Origin: Lachnospiraceae bacterium
GTDB lineage: Bacteria > Bacillota > Clostridia > Lachnospirales > Lachnospiraceae
Direction: 5' to 3'
Assembly: GCA_910576335.1 (NCBI GenBank)
Contig: CAJTIU010000001.1
Location: 248,001-312,000 of the forward strand
DNA length: 64,000 bases
Shown piece after piece: positions 35,043-43,744 of the stretch. Both the position numbers and the translations under genes were made by a program. Positions within the stretch are counted from its first letter, which is position 1; each line of letters starts with the position of its first letter. The notes below the pieces were generated by a model, which saw nothing but the letters and a program-made list of their open reading frames with translations, did not search any database and had not been told where the DNA came from.

Positions 35043-36187
35043 ATGGTGGGGAAAGGCTCAGTCAACCATAACAGCCGCAAATTTAAAGCGGAGAACGCTC
35101 ACTCTTCAATGTAAACTACTGTAATGAGAATATCAAGAAAGTGTATCATAAGCTATTTGATGAAGCATTACAGAGATATAACGAGAAACAAACGAGAACA
35201 GACCGCCGTATTGCTGACTATTACGAGAAAATACGGAACTCAAAGCAGGAAAAGCCGTTCCATGAACTGATTTTGCAGATTGGGGATAAAGAAAATATGA
35301 GTGCAGAAAGTGAGAACGGACAGCTTGCAAGGAAGATTTTAGATGAATATTATCATGGATTTCAAGAGCGAAACTCGAACCTTTATGTATTTTCCGCTCA
35401 TATCCATATGGATGAAGCAACGCCGCATCTGCACATTGACTTTGTCCCGTTCACGACTGGCAGTAAGCGTGGGCTTGATACAAGGGTATCTCTGAAACAG
35501 GCGTTGGCGGCGCAGGGATTCAAAGGCGGCTCCCGTGGCGATACGGAGTGGAGCCAGTGGGTACAGTCCGAAAAAGAAAACCTTGCCGCTGTGATGGGGC
35601 GGCATGGCATTGAATGGGAGCATAAAGGCACGCATGAGAAGCATTTATCTGTCCTTGATTATAAAAAGCAGGAACGGGAAAAAGAGGTTGTCCAGCTTGA
35701 GGGGAAGATTTCGGAGAAAAAAGAGGAATTTCAAGCATTGTCGGACAGGGTGGAGAATTACGACAAAGGAATTGAGAACCTAGAAACACTTAAGCAGGTG
35801 CTTGACACTTCGCCAGAATACCAGTTGCCAGAGCCGCAGGGGTTCATGTCTGCAAAGTCATATAAAAATAAAGTGGCAGAGCCTTTGGTGCAAAAGCTGA
35901 AATCGCTTGTTAAAACGGCACTTATAAGGTGCTTTGAAGCATGGGACAGCTACTATCGGCTGAATGTCACAAACAGCAATCTCCACCGTGAGAATGAGGG
36001 GTTAAGGAAAACCAATGAGAAATTGGCAGGGGAAAATGAAAACCTCCGTGTAGAAAACAAAGATTATAAGTTGCTCCGTAAGACATTTGGGAGTAAGCAG
36101 ATGGACAGCCTTTTGGAGCAGGCAAAAGCGGCGCAGAAGTTGAAACAGCGAGGGAAACACTTTAAAAACAACAAAGAGGAAAAGTAG
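35043..36187 (+). pseudogene. MobV/Pre-type relaxase, frameshifted near the N-terminus
   Basis: ATG 35043 reads VGKGSVNHNSRKFKAEN, containing the family's N-terminal HNxR motif, but reaches TAA at 35112. The rest of the protein is in another frame from about 35100 (FNVNYCNENIKKVYHKLF), with the metal-binding HIHMDEATPHLHIDFVPF and a C-terminal coiled coil (about 350 residues). A small deletion near 35100 explains this. The intact frame could start at GTG 35141 but would lack motif I, so it should be inactive as a nickase. Confidence 0.8.
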
Positions 36188-36195
36188 GAAACATT

Positions 36196-36573
36196 ATGGA
36201 AAATAGGATTTATGACGAAAATAACGGTCTTTGGTATGCAAGGCGAGGCGGCTATTACCTCCCAGAGCTTGCATTACTTCCCGAAGAAGAAAAGCCAATT
36301 GGTATTTGGGGACAGCGACATTTGCAATATCTTAAAGAGCATAAGCAGTTTGTTTATATTAATCTGCTGACAAGCGGCAGGCTGAACGAATACCTCGCAA
36401 GCGTAGATGAACAGGCAGAGGATATGTTTTCTCAGCGGGTAAAGGAATATGCCGACAGGCAGGAAGTGACGGAGCAGTTAAAGGCAGAAAATCAGCTTTT
36501 ATGGGTTCAGAAAATCAATAATATTCGGGTTTGTGTGAGGGAAGTTGTAGAGCGTGAGATAATTTATTTATAG
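36196..36573 (+). CDS. tnpV: TnpV family protein
   Basis: This 125-residue protein is complete: LWYARRGGYYLPELALLPEE, KPIGIWGQRHLQYLKEHK, the LLTSGRLNEYLA block and NNIRVCVREVVEREIIYL at the end. TnpV is an accessory protein of unknown function found next to relaxase or recombinase genes in Firmicutes mobile elements. It starts 8 bp after the relaxase stop. Comparison with the copy at 19870 shows what that copy has lost. Confidence 0.85.
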   Translation: MENRIYDENNGLWYARRGGYYLPELALLPEEEKPIGIWGQRHLQYLKEHKQFVYINLLTSGRLNEYLASVDEQAEDMFSQRVKEYADRQEVTEQLKAENQLLWVQKINNIRVCVREVVEREIIYL

Positions 36574-36611
36574 GAGGTGGGGGCGGCGCTTCTATGGTAT
36601 ATGGGAGTGCC

Positions 36612-36802
36612 GCAGTTGCGAATATGTTTTTGCTAATAGCGATATTATCCGTATCTACGCAGAGCCCTTTGCTTATAATATAGCGTCTTGCAGGGTGCTT
36701 GAAAAAGTAGGGTTTCAATATGAGGGTACATTGAGAAACAATGCTGTGAAGAATAGCAAGGTGATTGATATGAAAATGTACTCTTTGTTAAAAGAGGAAT
36801 GA
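36612..36802 (+). pseudogene. GNAT (RimJ/RimL) acetyltransferase C-terminal remnant
   Basis: The frame reads CEYVFANSDIIRIYAEPFAY, NIASCRVLEKVGFQYEGTLR and ends MKMYSLLKEE. It holds the last acetyl-CoA-contacting helix (ASCRVLEKVGF). The N-terminal half and start codon are absent. Confidence 0.75.
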
Positions 36803-36955
36803 AATGATAATTAAATTAAAGTATGGAAACACAAGCACATCATTATATTATTTTTAGAGAAATTAACGTAGTGAATTGTTGCCAGTGTAACTATGTATAT
36901 TTATGGATGATTATAGAAAAGATAATAAAAAATAAGCAAATATATAGCAAAATGC

Positions 36956-36984
36956 TTTGCAAATGCTGTGACATGTGATATGCT
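36956..36984 (+). promoter_or_regulatory. Promoter of the RelB/YoeB-type module
   Basis: TTTGCA (36956-36961), 17-bp spacer, TATGCT (36979-36984), about 32 bp before the antitoxin start. The 36803-37015 stretch holds nothing else I can identify. Confidence 0.5.
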
Positions 36985-37015
36985 TGTAATATCAAAAAGG
37001 AAGAGGTGATATATA

Positions 37016-37267
37016 ATGGCTCAAATTAGTTTGCGCATAGAGGATGATGTAAAGAAAAAGGCAGAGCAGGCATGTGCCGATATTGGCATGTCTTTATCTA
37101 CGGCTATAAATATTTATCTTAAAAAACTTGGACGAGAGAAACGGATACCGTTTGAAGTATCTGTTGATCCGTTTTATTCGCAGGAGAATATGACCAGACT
37201 TAGGAAATCTGTAGCGCAAATGGAAGCGACAGGTGGTACGATACATGAGGTGAATTTTGATGATTAA
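37016..37267 (+). CDS. RelB/DinJ family antitoxin
   Basis: This 83-residue protein has an N-terminal ribbon-helix-helix (AQISLRIEDDVKKKAEQACA, IGMSLSTAINIYLKKL) that would bind its own promoter, and a flexible C-terminal tail for toxin binding (MEATGGTIHEVNFDD). GGAAGAGGTGATATATA precedes the ATG. It overlaps the toxin gene by 8 bp. Confidence 0.92.
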   Translation: MAQISLRIEDDVKKKAEQACADIGMSLSTAINIYLKKLGREKRIPFEVSVDPFYSQENMTRLRKSVAQMEATGGTIHEVNFDD

Positions 37268-37520
37268 GTCATGGTCAGATGCGGCGTGGGAAGATTTTGA
37301 ATACTGGACAAAGCAGGATAAAAAGACGTTGAGGCGTATCCTTCAGCTGAAGGATATTGACCGAAATGGATACGAGGGAATAGGAAAGCCAGAAAGACTA
37401 AGTGGTGACTTGGCATCTTATTGGAGCCGACGAATAGATGATGCAAATCGTATCGTTTATCGGATAGAAGATAATATGATAAAGATTGTTCAATGTGGTT
37501 CTCATTATAGAGATAAGTAA
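37260..37520 (+). CDS. YoeB/Txe family mRNA interferase toxin
   Basis: ATG 37260 within the antitoxin 3' end gives 86 residues. Hallmarks are the start IKSWSDAAWEDFEYW, the GIGKPERLSGDLASYWSRRI segment and the C-terminal HYRDK. YoeB toxins bind the ribosomal A site and cleave mRNA; the conserved Glu/Arg/His positions are present (KPERL, SRRID, SHYRD). Pairing with a RelB/DinJ-type rather than YefM-type antitoxin is common in Firmicutes. Confidence 0.9.
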   Translation: MIKSWSDAAWEDFEYWTKQDKKTLRRILQLKDIDRNGYEGIGKPERLSGDLASYWSRRIDDANRIVYRIEDNMIKIVQCGSHYRDK

Positions 37521-37781
37521 AATTGGCAACATTTTGGCAACAGAAAATCAGCAAGCCATAATAAATGATGTAATTGAAGTAAAAACAGGCGTATATGCAT
37601 ATAAAACCTAAATAAATACAGTTAAGGACAACAAAGAACACGCCGAGTTCGAGTGATGAAAAATTTTACGCAGATTATTTTATATGGCAGGTAGTCTATG
37701 GATTGCCTGTCATATTTAATATTATTTTATTTAGGTTTATTAGCAAAATTTTTTATTGCCAGAAAATTATATACAAAATGA
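37521..37781. other. Intergenic stretch with a 17-bp att-like sequence
   Basis: GAGTTCGAGTGATGAAA at 37645-37661 recurs in inverted orientation at 54392-54408 near the Tn916-type integrase module. A GGCAAC-type direct repeat (GGCAACATTTTGGCAAC) lies at about 37526-37542. No gene is seen in this region. Confidence 0.45.
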
Positions 37782-37810
37782 TTGACACCAAATACGACAC
37801 CACATATAAT
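37782..37810 (+). promoter_or_regulatory. Consensus promoter and operator repeats of hicAB
   Basis: TTGACA (37782-37787), 17-bp spacer, TATAAT (37805-37810): a full consensus. GACACCA is repeated at 37784-37790 and 37795-37801 inside the spacer, one helical turn apart, a likely site for HicB binding. Confidence 0.85.
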
Positions 37811-37830
37811 ATAGATAGGAGGTATTCAGA

Positions 37831-38088
37831 ATGTCAAAGTGGGATAAACTATTAGCGCGTATTTGCACTTTATCAAAAAATATTAGGTTTGATGAATTGC
37901 GTAAGGTGTTAGAGAGCTATGGATATGAGGTGAATGCCCCAAGAAGTGGAAGCAGTCATTATACATTTAGAAAAAAAGGTTGTATGCCAATTACGATACC
38001 AAAGCATGAGCCAATTAAGATAGTTTATGTTGAGATGGTGAAACAGATCGTAGAAAGTGAGGAAAGAAACGATGAAAACGTTGAATGA
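37831..38088 (+). CDS. hicA: HicA family toxin
   Basis: This 85-residue protein has the double-stranded RNA-binding-like HicA fold: FDELRKVLESYGYEVNAPRS, then GSSHYTFRKKG with the catalytic His, and IPKHEPIKIVYVEMVKQIV. HicA cleaves mRNA without the ribosome. GATAGGAGGTATTCAG precedes the ATG. It overlaps hicB by 17 bp. Confidence 0.92.
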   Translation: MSKWDKLLARICTLSKNIRFDELRKVLESYGYEVNAPRSGSSHYTFRKKGCMPITIPKHEPIKIVYVEMVKQIVESEERNDENVE

Positions 38089-38434
38089 CTATATGGCAAT
38101 GTCTTATCGAATGGAGATTGTGGAGGATAAGGATGAAGGTGGTTTTGTGGTTTCTTACCCTGATTTGCCGGGATGTATTACTTGTGGTGAAACAGTAGAA
38201 AAAGCGGTGGTAAATGCAGCAGATGCTAAGAGGGAATGGATTGAAGCCGCACTTGAAGAGGGGATTAAGATTAATGAACCAGACAACTTGGAAGATTATT
38301 CTGGTCAGTTTAAATTGAGATTACCTCGCAGCTTACATCGCCTATTGGCAGAGCATTCCAGAAGAGAAGGTATCAGTATGAATCAGTATTGTGTGTATCT
38401 TCTATCAAGAAATGATGCTGTTTATTCAAAGTAA
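38072..38434 (+). CDS. hicB: HicB family antitoxin
   Basis: ATG 38072 (GAGGAAAGAAACG upstream) is preferred to an upstream in-frame ATG at 38057. The 120-residue protein has the partial RNase H-like HicB fold (VEDKDEGGFVVSYPDLPGCI, EKAVVNAADAKREWIEAAL) and a C-terminal ribbon-helix-helix (KLRLPRSLHRLLAEHSRREG, SMNQYCVYLLS) that would bind the promoter repeats. Confidence 0.93.
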   Translation: MKTLNDYMAMSYRMEIVEDKDEGGFVVSYPDLPGCITCGETVEKAVVNAADAKREWIEAALEEGIKINEPDNLEDYSGQFKLRLPRSLHRLLAEHSRREGISMNQYCVYLLSRNDAVYSK

Positions 38435-38814
38435 AACTAACAATATAATATTAAAAAGATGTCTAAAGGGACAAACTTTAATACAAAATAAGCCTTCCAT
38501 TTCGGAGGGCTATTTTTCTGCAAGTCTTGAAAAAGCCTTATTCTGCGGACTTTCTTGGATTTTATCTCTTTCAATGTTTTGTACTGGATTTTCAAATTTC
38601 TTGTAATAATGAATCTTCAAACCACGGGGAAAGTATTATACTGGCAGATGCACACCCCTCGGAGAGCAACAGAGGTAAAAATCAATAACCGCTAAAAAGT
38701 ATAATTCCGGCATTGAGCCGTAAGAACATTTTAGCGGATATTTTTATGTGTGGGATTGCTCTGGAAAATTTGTATGTACCAAAGACCCCGCTGAAGCGGG
38801 GCCGGTATTCTTCC
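38435..38814. other. Intergenic region: terminator and second copy of the oriT-linked motif
   Basis: GCCTTCC / GGAGGGC (38493-38511, one G-T pair) followed by TATTTTTC ends hicAB. ACCCCTCGGAGAGC at 38654-38667 is identical to 34896-34909 in the candidate oriT, suggesting the far edge or a second relic of a related element. Nothing else is recognised. Confidence 0.55.
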
Positions 38815-39497
38815 CTATGCTGCGGTAAAGCCCTGCGCTGCAAGTGCTTCCGTCAATTCTTCGTTCTTTTCGCCACTGAGTTTGCCGTTCCGGTCAATGA
38901 TGTAGCTGCCGATGGCGAAAGCGTATGTGGGGGCTTTCTGGTATACCGGAGCCGTTCCGATGAAGTCTCCTACTGCGGTTGCCAGTTCTTTGCGGCGGGG
39001 GCCGGTTACATTGCAGCTGATTTCCATGGTGCTAGCTTCCTTATTGGCTTGGGCTTCCTCTGCCGGTTCGGGGTTTTCGGTTGCCTGCTCTGCGGTATCC
39101 TCTGTGGTTTCCGGTTCCGCTGTGGCTTCCTCCGGCTCTGCCGCTTTCAGTATTGGCGGTTCTTCCGGGATGATGGCCGGTGCCGTTTCCTCCGGAGCCG
39201 GTGCTTCGGCTGCTTCTTCCTGCGCGGCTTTCCTCTGCACTTTGGCGGCTGCCTTTTCTGCGCGGGTTACTTTCGCCCTCGGCTCCGGGAATGCTTCCGG
39301 AAGTAGCCCGGTGCATAGCTGATTTCAAAAGTGATTTTACCGTCCATGGGTACATTGAAATGGAAGTCGAGAAGTTCAACCTCTTTGATGCTGTCCGGAA
39401 GTTCGATATTCTTGTACCGTTTTACTTCCTTGCCCTCTACCATAAGGCATACCGGAACTGCGTCCCTCAATTTTGCTGTGATTCTTCCTGTCTTCAT
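38815..39497 (-). pseudogene. Virulence-related-type mobile-element protein, frameshifted
   Basis: ATG 39497, with AAAGGCGG upstream, reads KTGRITAKLRDAVPVCLMVE and continues to APGYF near 39303. The homologous reading then continues in another frame as PEAFPEPRAKVTRAEKAAAK, a Glu/Ala/Pro-rich linker, and a C-terminal domain (VTGPRRKELATAVGDFIGTA, YAFAIGSYIIDRNGKLSG). The full length would be about 227 residues. Similar C-terminal domains occur in phage and ICE proteins of unknown function. A one-base indel near 39303 breaks it. Confidence 0.65.
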
Positions 39498-39678
39498 AAT
39501 GTTGTCCGCCTTTCTTATTTTGATTTTTTGTATTGGCTGCTTGCCTTGTGAGTGACAGCTTATACATTTTTGGTGTGAAAGCAAGCCTTTTTTCAAAGAA
39601 ATTTCTCTTTTTTAAAAATACAAAAATATCGGAACCGGCTAGCCGTGAGGGTATTGGCTGGCCGGTTCTGGCAGGGTA

Positions 39679-40262
39679 TCATGCTTTTTCAAAGAGTTCT
39701 CTGCAGTATGCGCAGGTTACATTAACTTCACGGGTTGCCCGGATAATAGTGCCGCAGCAGGTGCAGACATATTTGATACTACGGTTGGTGGATTTTGTGC
39801 TTCCACCCTTGGAGCCTCCCTCTATCTGCAGGCGGCTGGCATGGATACCTGCCTCGCCCAAGGTAGCCTTGATCCAAGTCTCTGCCTCCGGGGTCAGCGT
39901 AGTAACCGTCCAGCCGTATTTTGCATGTTTCTCTATATGTAGTCCATGGGTTTCAGCGGTTGCCTTGAATTTCATGTTGTGATAATAGCCGTTGTTGCTT
40001 ACGTCCTGAATGTCATGTTCCAAATTGTAGAGGTGGGCCATTTCATGTAAGAGGGTGTCGGCCAGCTCTGCTATTGGACGGTCAAGATACTCGGCGCAAA
40101 GATTGATTTCCCGGTATTTCTCCTCGTTGGCGTTCCAGATTTCATGGATACTGCACCAGCCGTATGCGCCGCGCCCGCCGTCCGGGGATACGGTGATGGC
40201 CGGTCTGGTAAGTTCCCCATTGTAGAAGTGACGATTGAATAAGTCGAACTTCCGGGGCGATC
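39679..40262 (-). pseudogene. SprT-like zinc metallopeptidase domain protein, N-terminus lost
   Basis: The frame from about 40258 reads KFDLFNRHFYNGELTRPAIT, INLCAEYLDRPIAELADTLL, then the zinc-binding HEMAH, a GYYHNMKFK helix and a C-terminal zinc ribbon (VCTCCGTII and VTCAYC). No start codon is available before the junction with the LysR fragment; a TGA lies just upstream. About 20-30 N-terminal residues are missing. Such genes are frequent in ICEs. Confidence 0.75.
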
Positions 40263-41057
40263 AAAGAGGTGGAGAATGAAGCCGGAATCACCATTTTTAA
40301 CCGCTGCCGGGCGGGCGTTGCATTGACTACGGAAGGTATGGAGTTTTTGGGATATGCACGTCAGGTAGTGCAGCAGATGGAGCTCCTGGAATCCCGGTAC
40401 ATAGAGAATCAGCCGGAAAAGCAGAGGTTTTGTATCTCCACACAGCATTATACATTTGCTGCCAATGCTTTTGTGGAACTGGTGCAGCAGTTCGGCCAGG
40501 AAAGATATGAGTTTATTTTGAATGAGACACAGACCTATCAGATCATTATGGATGTCAGGAACCGTTTCAGTGACCTTGGGGTGCTTTATCTTAGCAAGTC
40601 GAATGAAAATGTATTGATGAAAGTTTTTGAAGAGTACAATCTGAATTTTCATGAACTGTTTACGGCGACTCCGCATGTGTTTCTGCGGAAAGGCCATCCG
40701 TTGGCGGATCGGGAGAAGGTCCGCCTGGAAGATCTGAAACCATATCCAAGGCTGAACTTTGTGCAGGGGGCTTATGAATCTTCTAATTTTGCAGAGGAAT
40801 TATTCAGTAATGAGATCGCGGAAAAGAGCATCCGAATCAGCGACCGTGCCGCTATCGTGAATTTTATGATCGGACTGGATGGCTATACCATTTCAAGCGG
40901 TATTTTCCCCAGATATCTCCATGGGGATTCCATCATTTCTATTCCTTTGGAAGGGGATGAGACCATGCGGATCGGATATATCCTGAATAAAGATAGGGAA
41001 TTATCCCGGCTGGGTGAGATCTATGTAGAAGCACTGAAACAGTATCAAAAAGATTGA
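40256..41057 (+). pseudogene. LysR family regulator, HTH truncated
   Basis: The frame opens inside the wing of the HTH (AIKEVENEAGITIFNRCRAG, VALTTEGMEFLGYARQV) and runs through a full effector-binding domain to TGA 41055-41057. The first 40 or so residues, including the recognition helix, were removed by the junction with the SprT fragment. GTG/ATG starts inside could give only an effector domain. It precedes the LysE and sulfhydrylase genes, which it probably once controlled. Confidence 0.85.
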
Positions 41058-41151
41058 AACATAGGTTCAGCCTATGTTTTGGCATAAGTAATCAGTATTA
41101 CCTATCATATGGCATTCCGCTGTACAATCGTAAGTGGAAGGAGGCGTTATC

Positions 41152-41736
41152 ATGCCAGGCTATGTGATAGGTAATTTTTTTGTTTATTCTGTGATCAATG
41201 CGTTCACGCCGGGGCCGGGTAATATCCTGGCTTTAAATACCGTGACGAATTATGGATGGAAGAAAGGGGCTCCCCTCTTTTTCGGTATATTCTCCGGGTA
41301 TTATGTGGTGCAGATGATCTGTGCGGTATTTGTCTATGGGGTGAGTACGCTGTTGCCGGAGGTGCTGGGGGTAATGAAGTATGTGGGAGCTGCTTATATC
41401 CTCTGGCTGGCAGTCCATATCGCTGTCAGCCGGCCGGATGGAGATGGCGGAGAGAGATCGGCCTCTTTTTTAAAAGGGTTTATGCTGCAGTTTGTGAATG
41501 TGAAGATCTATCTTTTTGGGATCACGGCATTGACCGGATATGTGACGAACTACAGTACGGCTCTGCCGGTATTGGTTTTCTTTGAATTTGTGATAGCGAC
41601 GATCGGAACGGTTGCTACATCTGCGTGGATCGGTACAGGGCTGGCAATCCAGAAGGTTTACCTGCGGCATTACCGCCTGATCAACATCATTCTTGCTGTC
41701 ACTTTATTGGAATGTGTATACAGCATATTGAAATAA
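41152..41736 (+). CDS. LysE/RhtB family amino-acid exporter
   Basis: ATG 41152 follows GGAAGGAGGCGTTATC. The 194-residue protein has six hydrophobic segments and the family motif INAFTPGPGNILALN near the N-terminus. These exporters expel basic or sulfur/serine-type amino acids. Placement before a sulfhydrylase gene suggests export of a cysteine-, homocysteine- or serine-like compound; that is inference. Confidence 0.9.
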   Translation: MPGYVIGNFFVYSVINAFTPGPGNILALNTVTNYGWKKGAPLFFGIFSGYYVVQMICAVFVYGVSTLLPEVLGVMKYVGAAYILWLAVHIAVSRPDGDGGERSASFLKGFMLQFVNVKIYLFGITALTGYVTNYSTALPVLVFFEFVIATIGTVATSAWIGTGLAIQKVYLRHYRLINIILAVTLLECVYSILK

Positions 41737-41794
41737 AGGCTTGTGGATATGGAGATGCCTTTCAGAAATTTAGATAGATATGGAGGAGATTTTT

Positions 41795-43063
41795 ATGAGA
41801 GATGAAACAAAATGCCTACACGCCGGTTATACACCCAAGAATACGGAGCCAAGGGTGGTGCCGATTGTGCAGAGTACGACTTATGTTTATGATTCCACGG
41901 AGGATGTGGCGGCGGTTTTTGATGACCCGATGAAGTCGCTGATCTATTCCCGGTTTGGAAATCCTACGGTGATGGTGGTTGAGGACAAGATTGCGGAACT
42001 GGAGGGTGGAGTTGGGGCTATGTGTACCACATCTGGTCAGGCGGCTGTGCTGCTGTCGCTGCTTAATATCTGTGATGCGGGCGACAGCTTTATTAGCCTG
42101 ACTGAAATATACGGCGGTTCCGTGAACCTGTTTTCTTATACGCTGAAAAGGCTGGGGATTGAGTGCATCTATATTGACAAGAACGCATCGGATGAGGAGA
42201 TCGATCAGGCATTTAAGCCAAACACGAAGGCGGTATTTGGGGAAACACTTGCAAATCCTGCGCTGACGGTTTTAGATATTGAGCGTTTTGCAAATATTGC
42301 ACACCGCCATACAGTGCCGCTGATTGTGGACAATACGTTTGCTACTCCGGTGCTGTGTAAGCCTTTTGAATATGGGGCGGACATTATTGTCCATTCCACG
42401 TCAAAATATATGGACGGTCATGCAGTGCAGATTGGCGGGGCGATTGTGGACAGCGGAAAGTTTGACTGGACGTGTGGGAAATTTCCGGGGCTGACGGAGC
42501 CGGATGAATCTTATCATGGCATTTCTTATACGGATACCTATGGAAAGAGAGCGTATATCGTTAAGGCGAGGATGCAGCTTATGAGGGATTTTGGTGTTTA
42601 TCCGGCGGCACATTCCGCATTCCTTCTGAACCTTGGGCTGGAGACACTGGCAGTGCGGATGAAGCAGTATTGTGAAAATGCGCTGGCTGTTGCCAGGTAT
42701 CTTGAAAAGTCAGGATATGTGGAACATGTGAATTATCCGGGACTGGAAAGCGATGAGGATTACAGTCTGGCAAAGAAGTATCTGAAAGGGTGCAGCGGTG
42801 TTATTTCTTTTGTGATCAAGGGTGGGAAAGAGAATGCAATGAGGTTTATGAATACCCTGCAGCTTGCGTCCAATGAGGTTCATGTTGCGGATATCCGTAC
42901 TTGTGTACTGCATCCGGCCAGTGAGACGCACCGGCAGCTTACCGAGAAACAGCTGGAGGCAGCAGGGATTGACGGCGGGATGGTGCGGCTGTCTGTTGGT
43001 CTGGAACATGTAGAGGATATTATTGAGGATTTGGAAAGGGCGTTTTCCGGTCTGGAGATATGA
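41795..43063 (+). CDS. O-acetylhomoserine sulfhydrylase family PLP enzyme
   Basis: ATG 41795 has GGAGGAG 6 bases upstream, giving 422 residues. It is a Cys/Met-metabolism PLP enzyme: RFGNPTVMVVEDKIAELEGG, the PLP-ring region SGQAAVL, DNTFATPVLCKPFEYGADI and the Schiff-base Lys in HSTSKYMDGH. The C-terminal CVLHPASETHRQL is typical of MetY/gamma-lyases. MetY makes homocysteine from O-acetylhomoserine and sulfide; a lyase role cannot be excluded. Confidence 0.9.
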   Translation: MRDETKCLHAGYTPKNTEPRVVPIVQSTTYVYDSTEDVAAVFDDPMKSLIYSRFGNPTVMVVEDKIAELEGGVGAMCTTSGQAAVLLSLLNICDAGDSFISLTEIYGGSVNLFSYTLKRLGIECIYIDKNASDEEIDQAFKPNTKAVFGETLANPALTVLDIERFANIAHRHTVPLIVDNTFATPVLCKPFEYGADIIVHSTSKYMDGHAVQIGGAIVDSGKFDWTCGKFPGLTEPDESYHGISYTDTYGKRAYIVKARMQLMRDFGVYPAAHSAFLLNLGLETLAVRMKQYCENALAVARYLEKSGYVEHVNYPGLESDEDYSLAKKYLKGCSGVISFVIKGGKENAMRFMNTLQLASNEVHVADIRTCVLHPASETHRQLTEKQLEAAGIDGGMVRLSVGLEHVEDIIEDLERAFSGLEI

Positions 43064-43638
43064 GGGAAGTGAATGCGACTATGAAATATCAGATAGAAAA
43101 GGCGGTTGCCGACATTGGCGTAAAAGTGGTTTTTGGGTCTGTTGAAGGTGTGGATAATACCGGGAGGAATCCTGAATGGGAGGCAGAACGTAAGGTAAGG
43201 CTGGAAAATTTACAGAAGCGCTTTGATGGATTGGATATTCATGGGGATGAAGTTTTTGAAGGATATCATATCCTGCATGACAAATCCGGCGTTAAGCGAA
43301 GAAAAAATATCCCATCCAGTGAAAATCTGATAAAAATGCTGTTGAAGCATGGGGATATGCCGTTTATCAATCAGGTAGTGGATATTTATAATGTGATTTC
43401 TATGGAGAGCAGGCTTTGTGTGGCGGCACATAATCTGGATAAGGTTGACGGAAATCTGACGGTTCGGTTTTCTGACGGTACGGAAAAGTATATTCCGCTG
43501 GGACAGAAACAGCCGGTTCCGATGAACCCGCATGAATACTGTTATTGTGATGATTCCAATGAGGTTTTATGTCGGCTGGAGATCCGGCAGGTCAATAAAA
43601 CAAAGGTGGATGAAAATGTGAGGGATATATTGCTTTAA
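43060..43638 (+). CDS. B3/B4 tRNA-binding-domain protein
   Basis: The start overlaps the previous stop as ATGA. The 192-residue protein matches the stand-alone B3/B4 (COG3382) family, related to the editing domain of PheRS beta: SSENLIKMLLKHGDMPFINQ, VVDIYNVISMESRLCVAAHN, LDKVDGNLTVRF and GEK-like C-terminal strands. Free-standing forms may hydrolyse mischarged tRNA or bind amino acids. Its coupling to the sulfhydrylase is suggestive of quality control against a sulfur amino acid. Confidence 0.8.
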   Translation: MREVNATMKYQIEKAVADIGVKVVFGSVEGVDNTGRNPEWEAERKVRLENLQKRFDGLDIHGDEVFEGYHILHDKSGVKRRKNIPSSENLIKMLLKHGDMPFINQVVDIYNVISMESRLCVAAHNLDKVDGNLTVRFSDGTEKYIPLGQKQPVPMNPHEYCYCDDSNEVLCRLEIRQVNKTKVDENVRDILL

Positions 43639-43744
43639 ACGTTGCCTAAGAAATAGAGATATTAAAATTATTATCAGAAGTTATATAGGGGATTATAGTT
43701 ATCTTAGAAAAGTATTATGGAGAAAAAGAAAGGTAGGAAATGTG

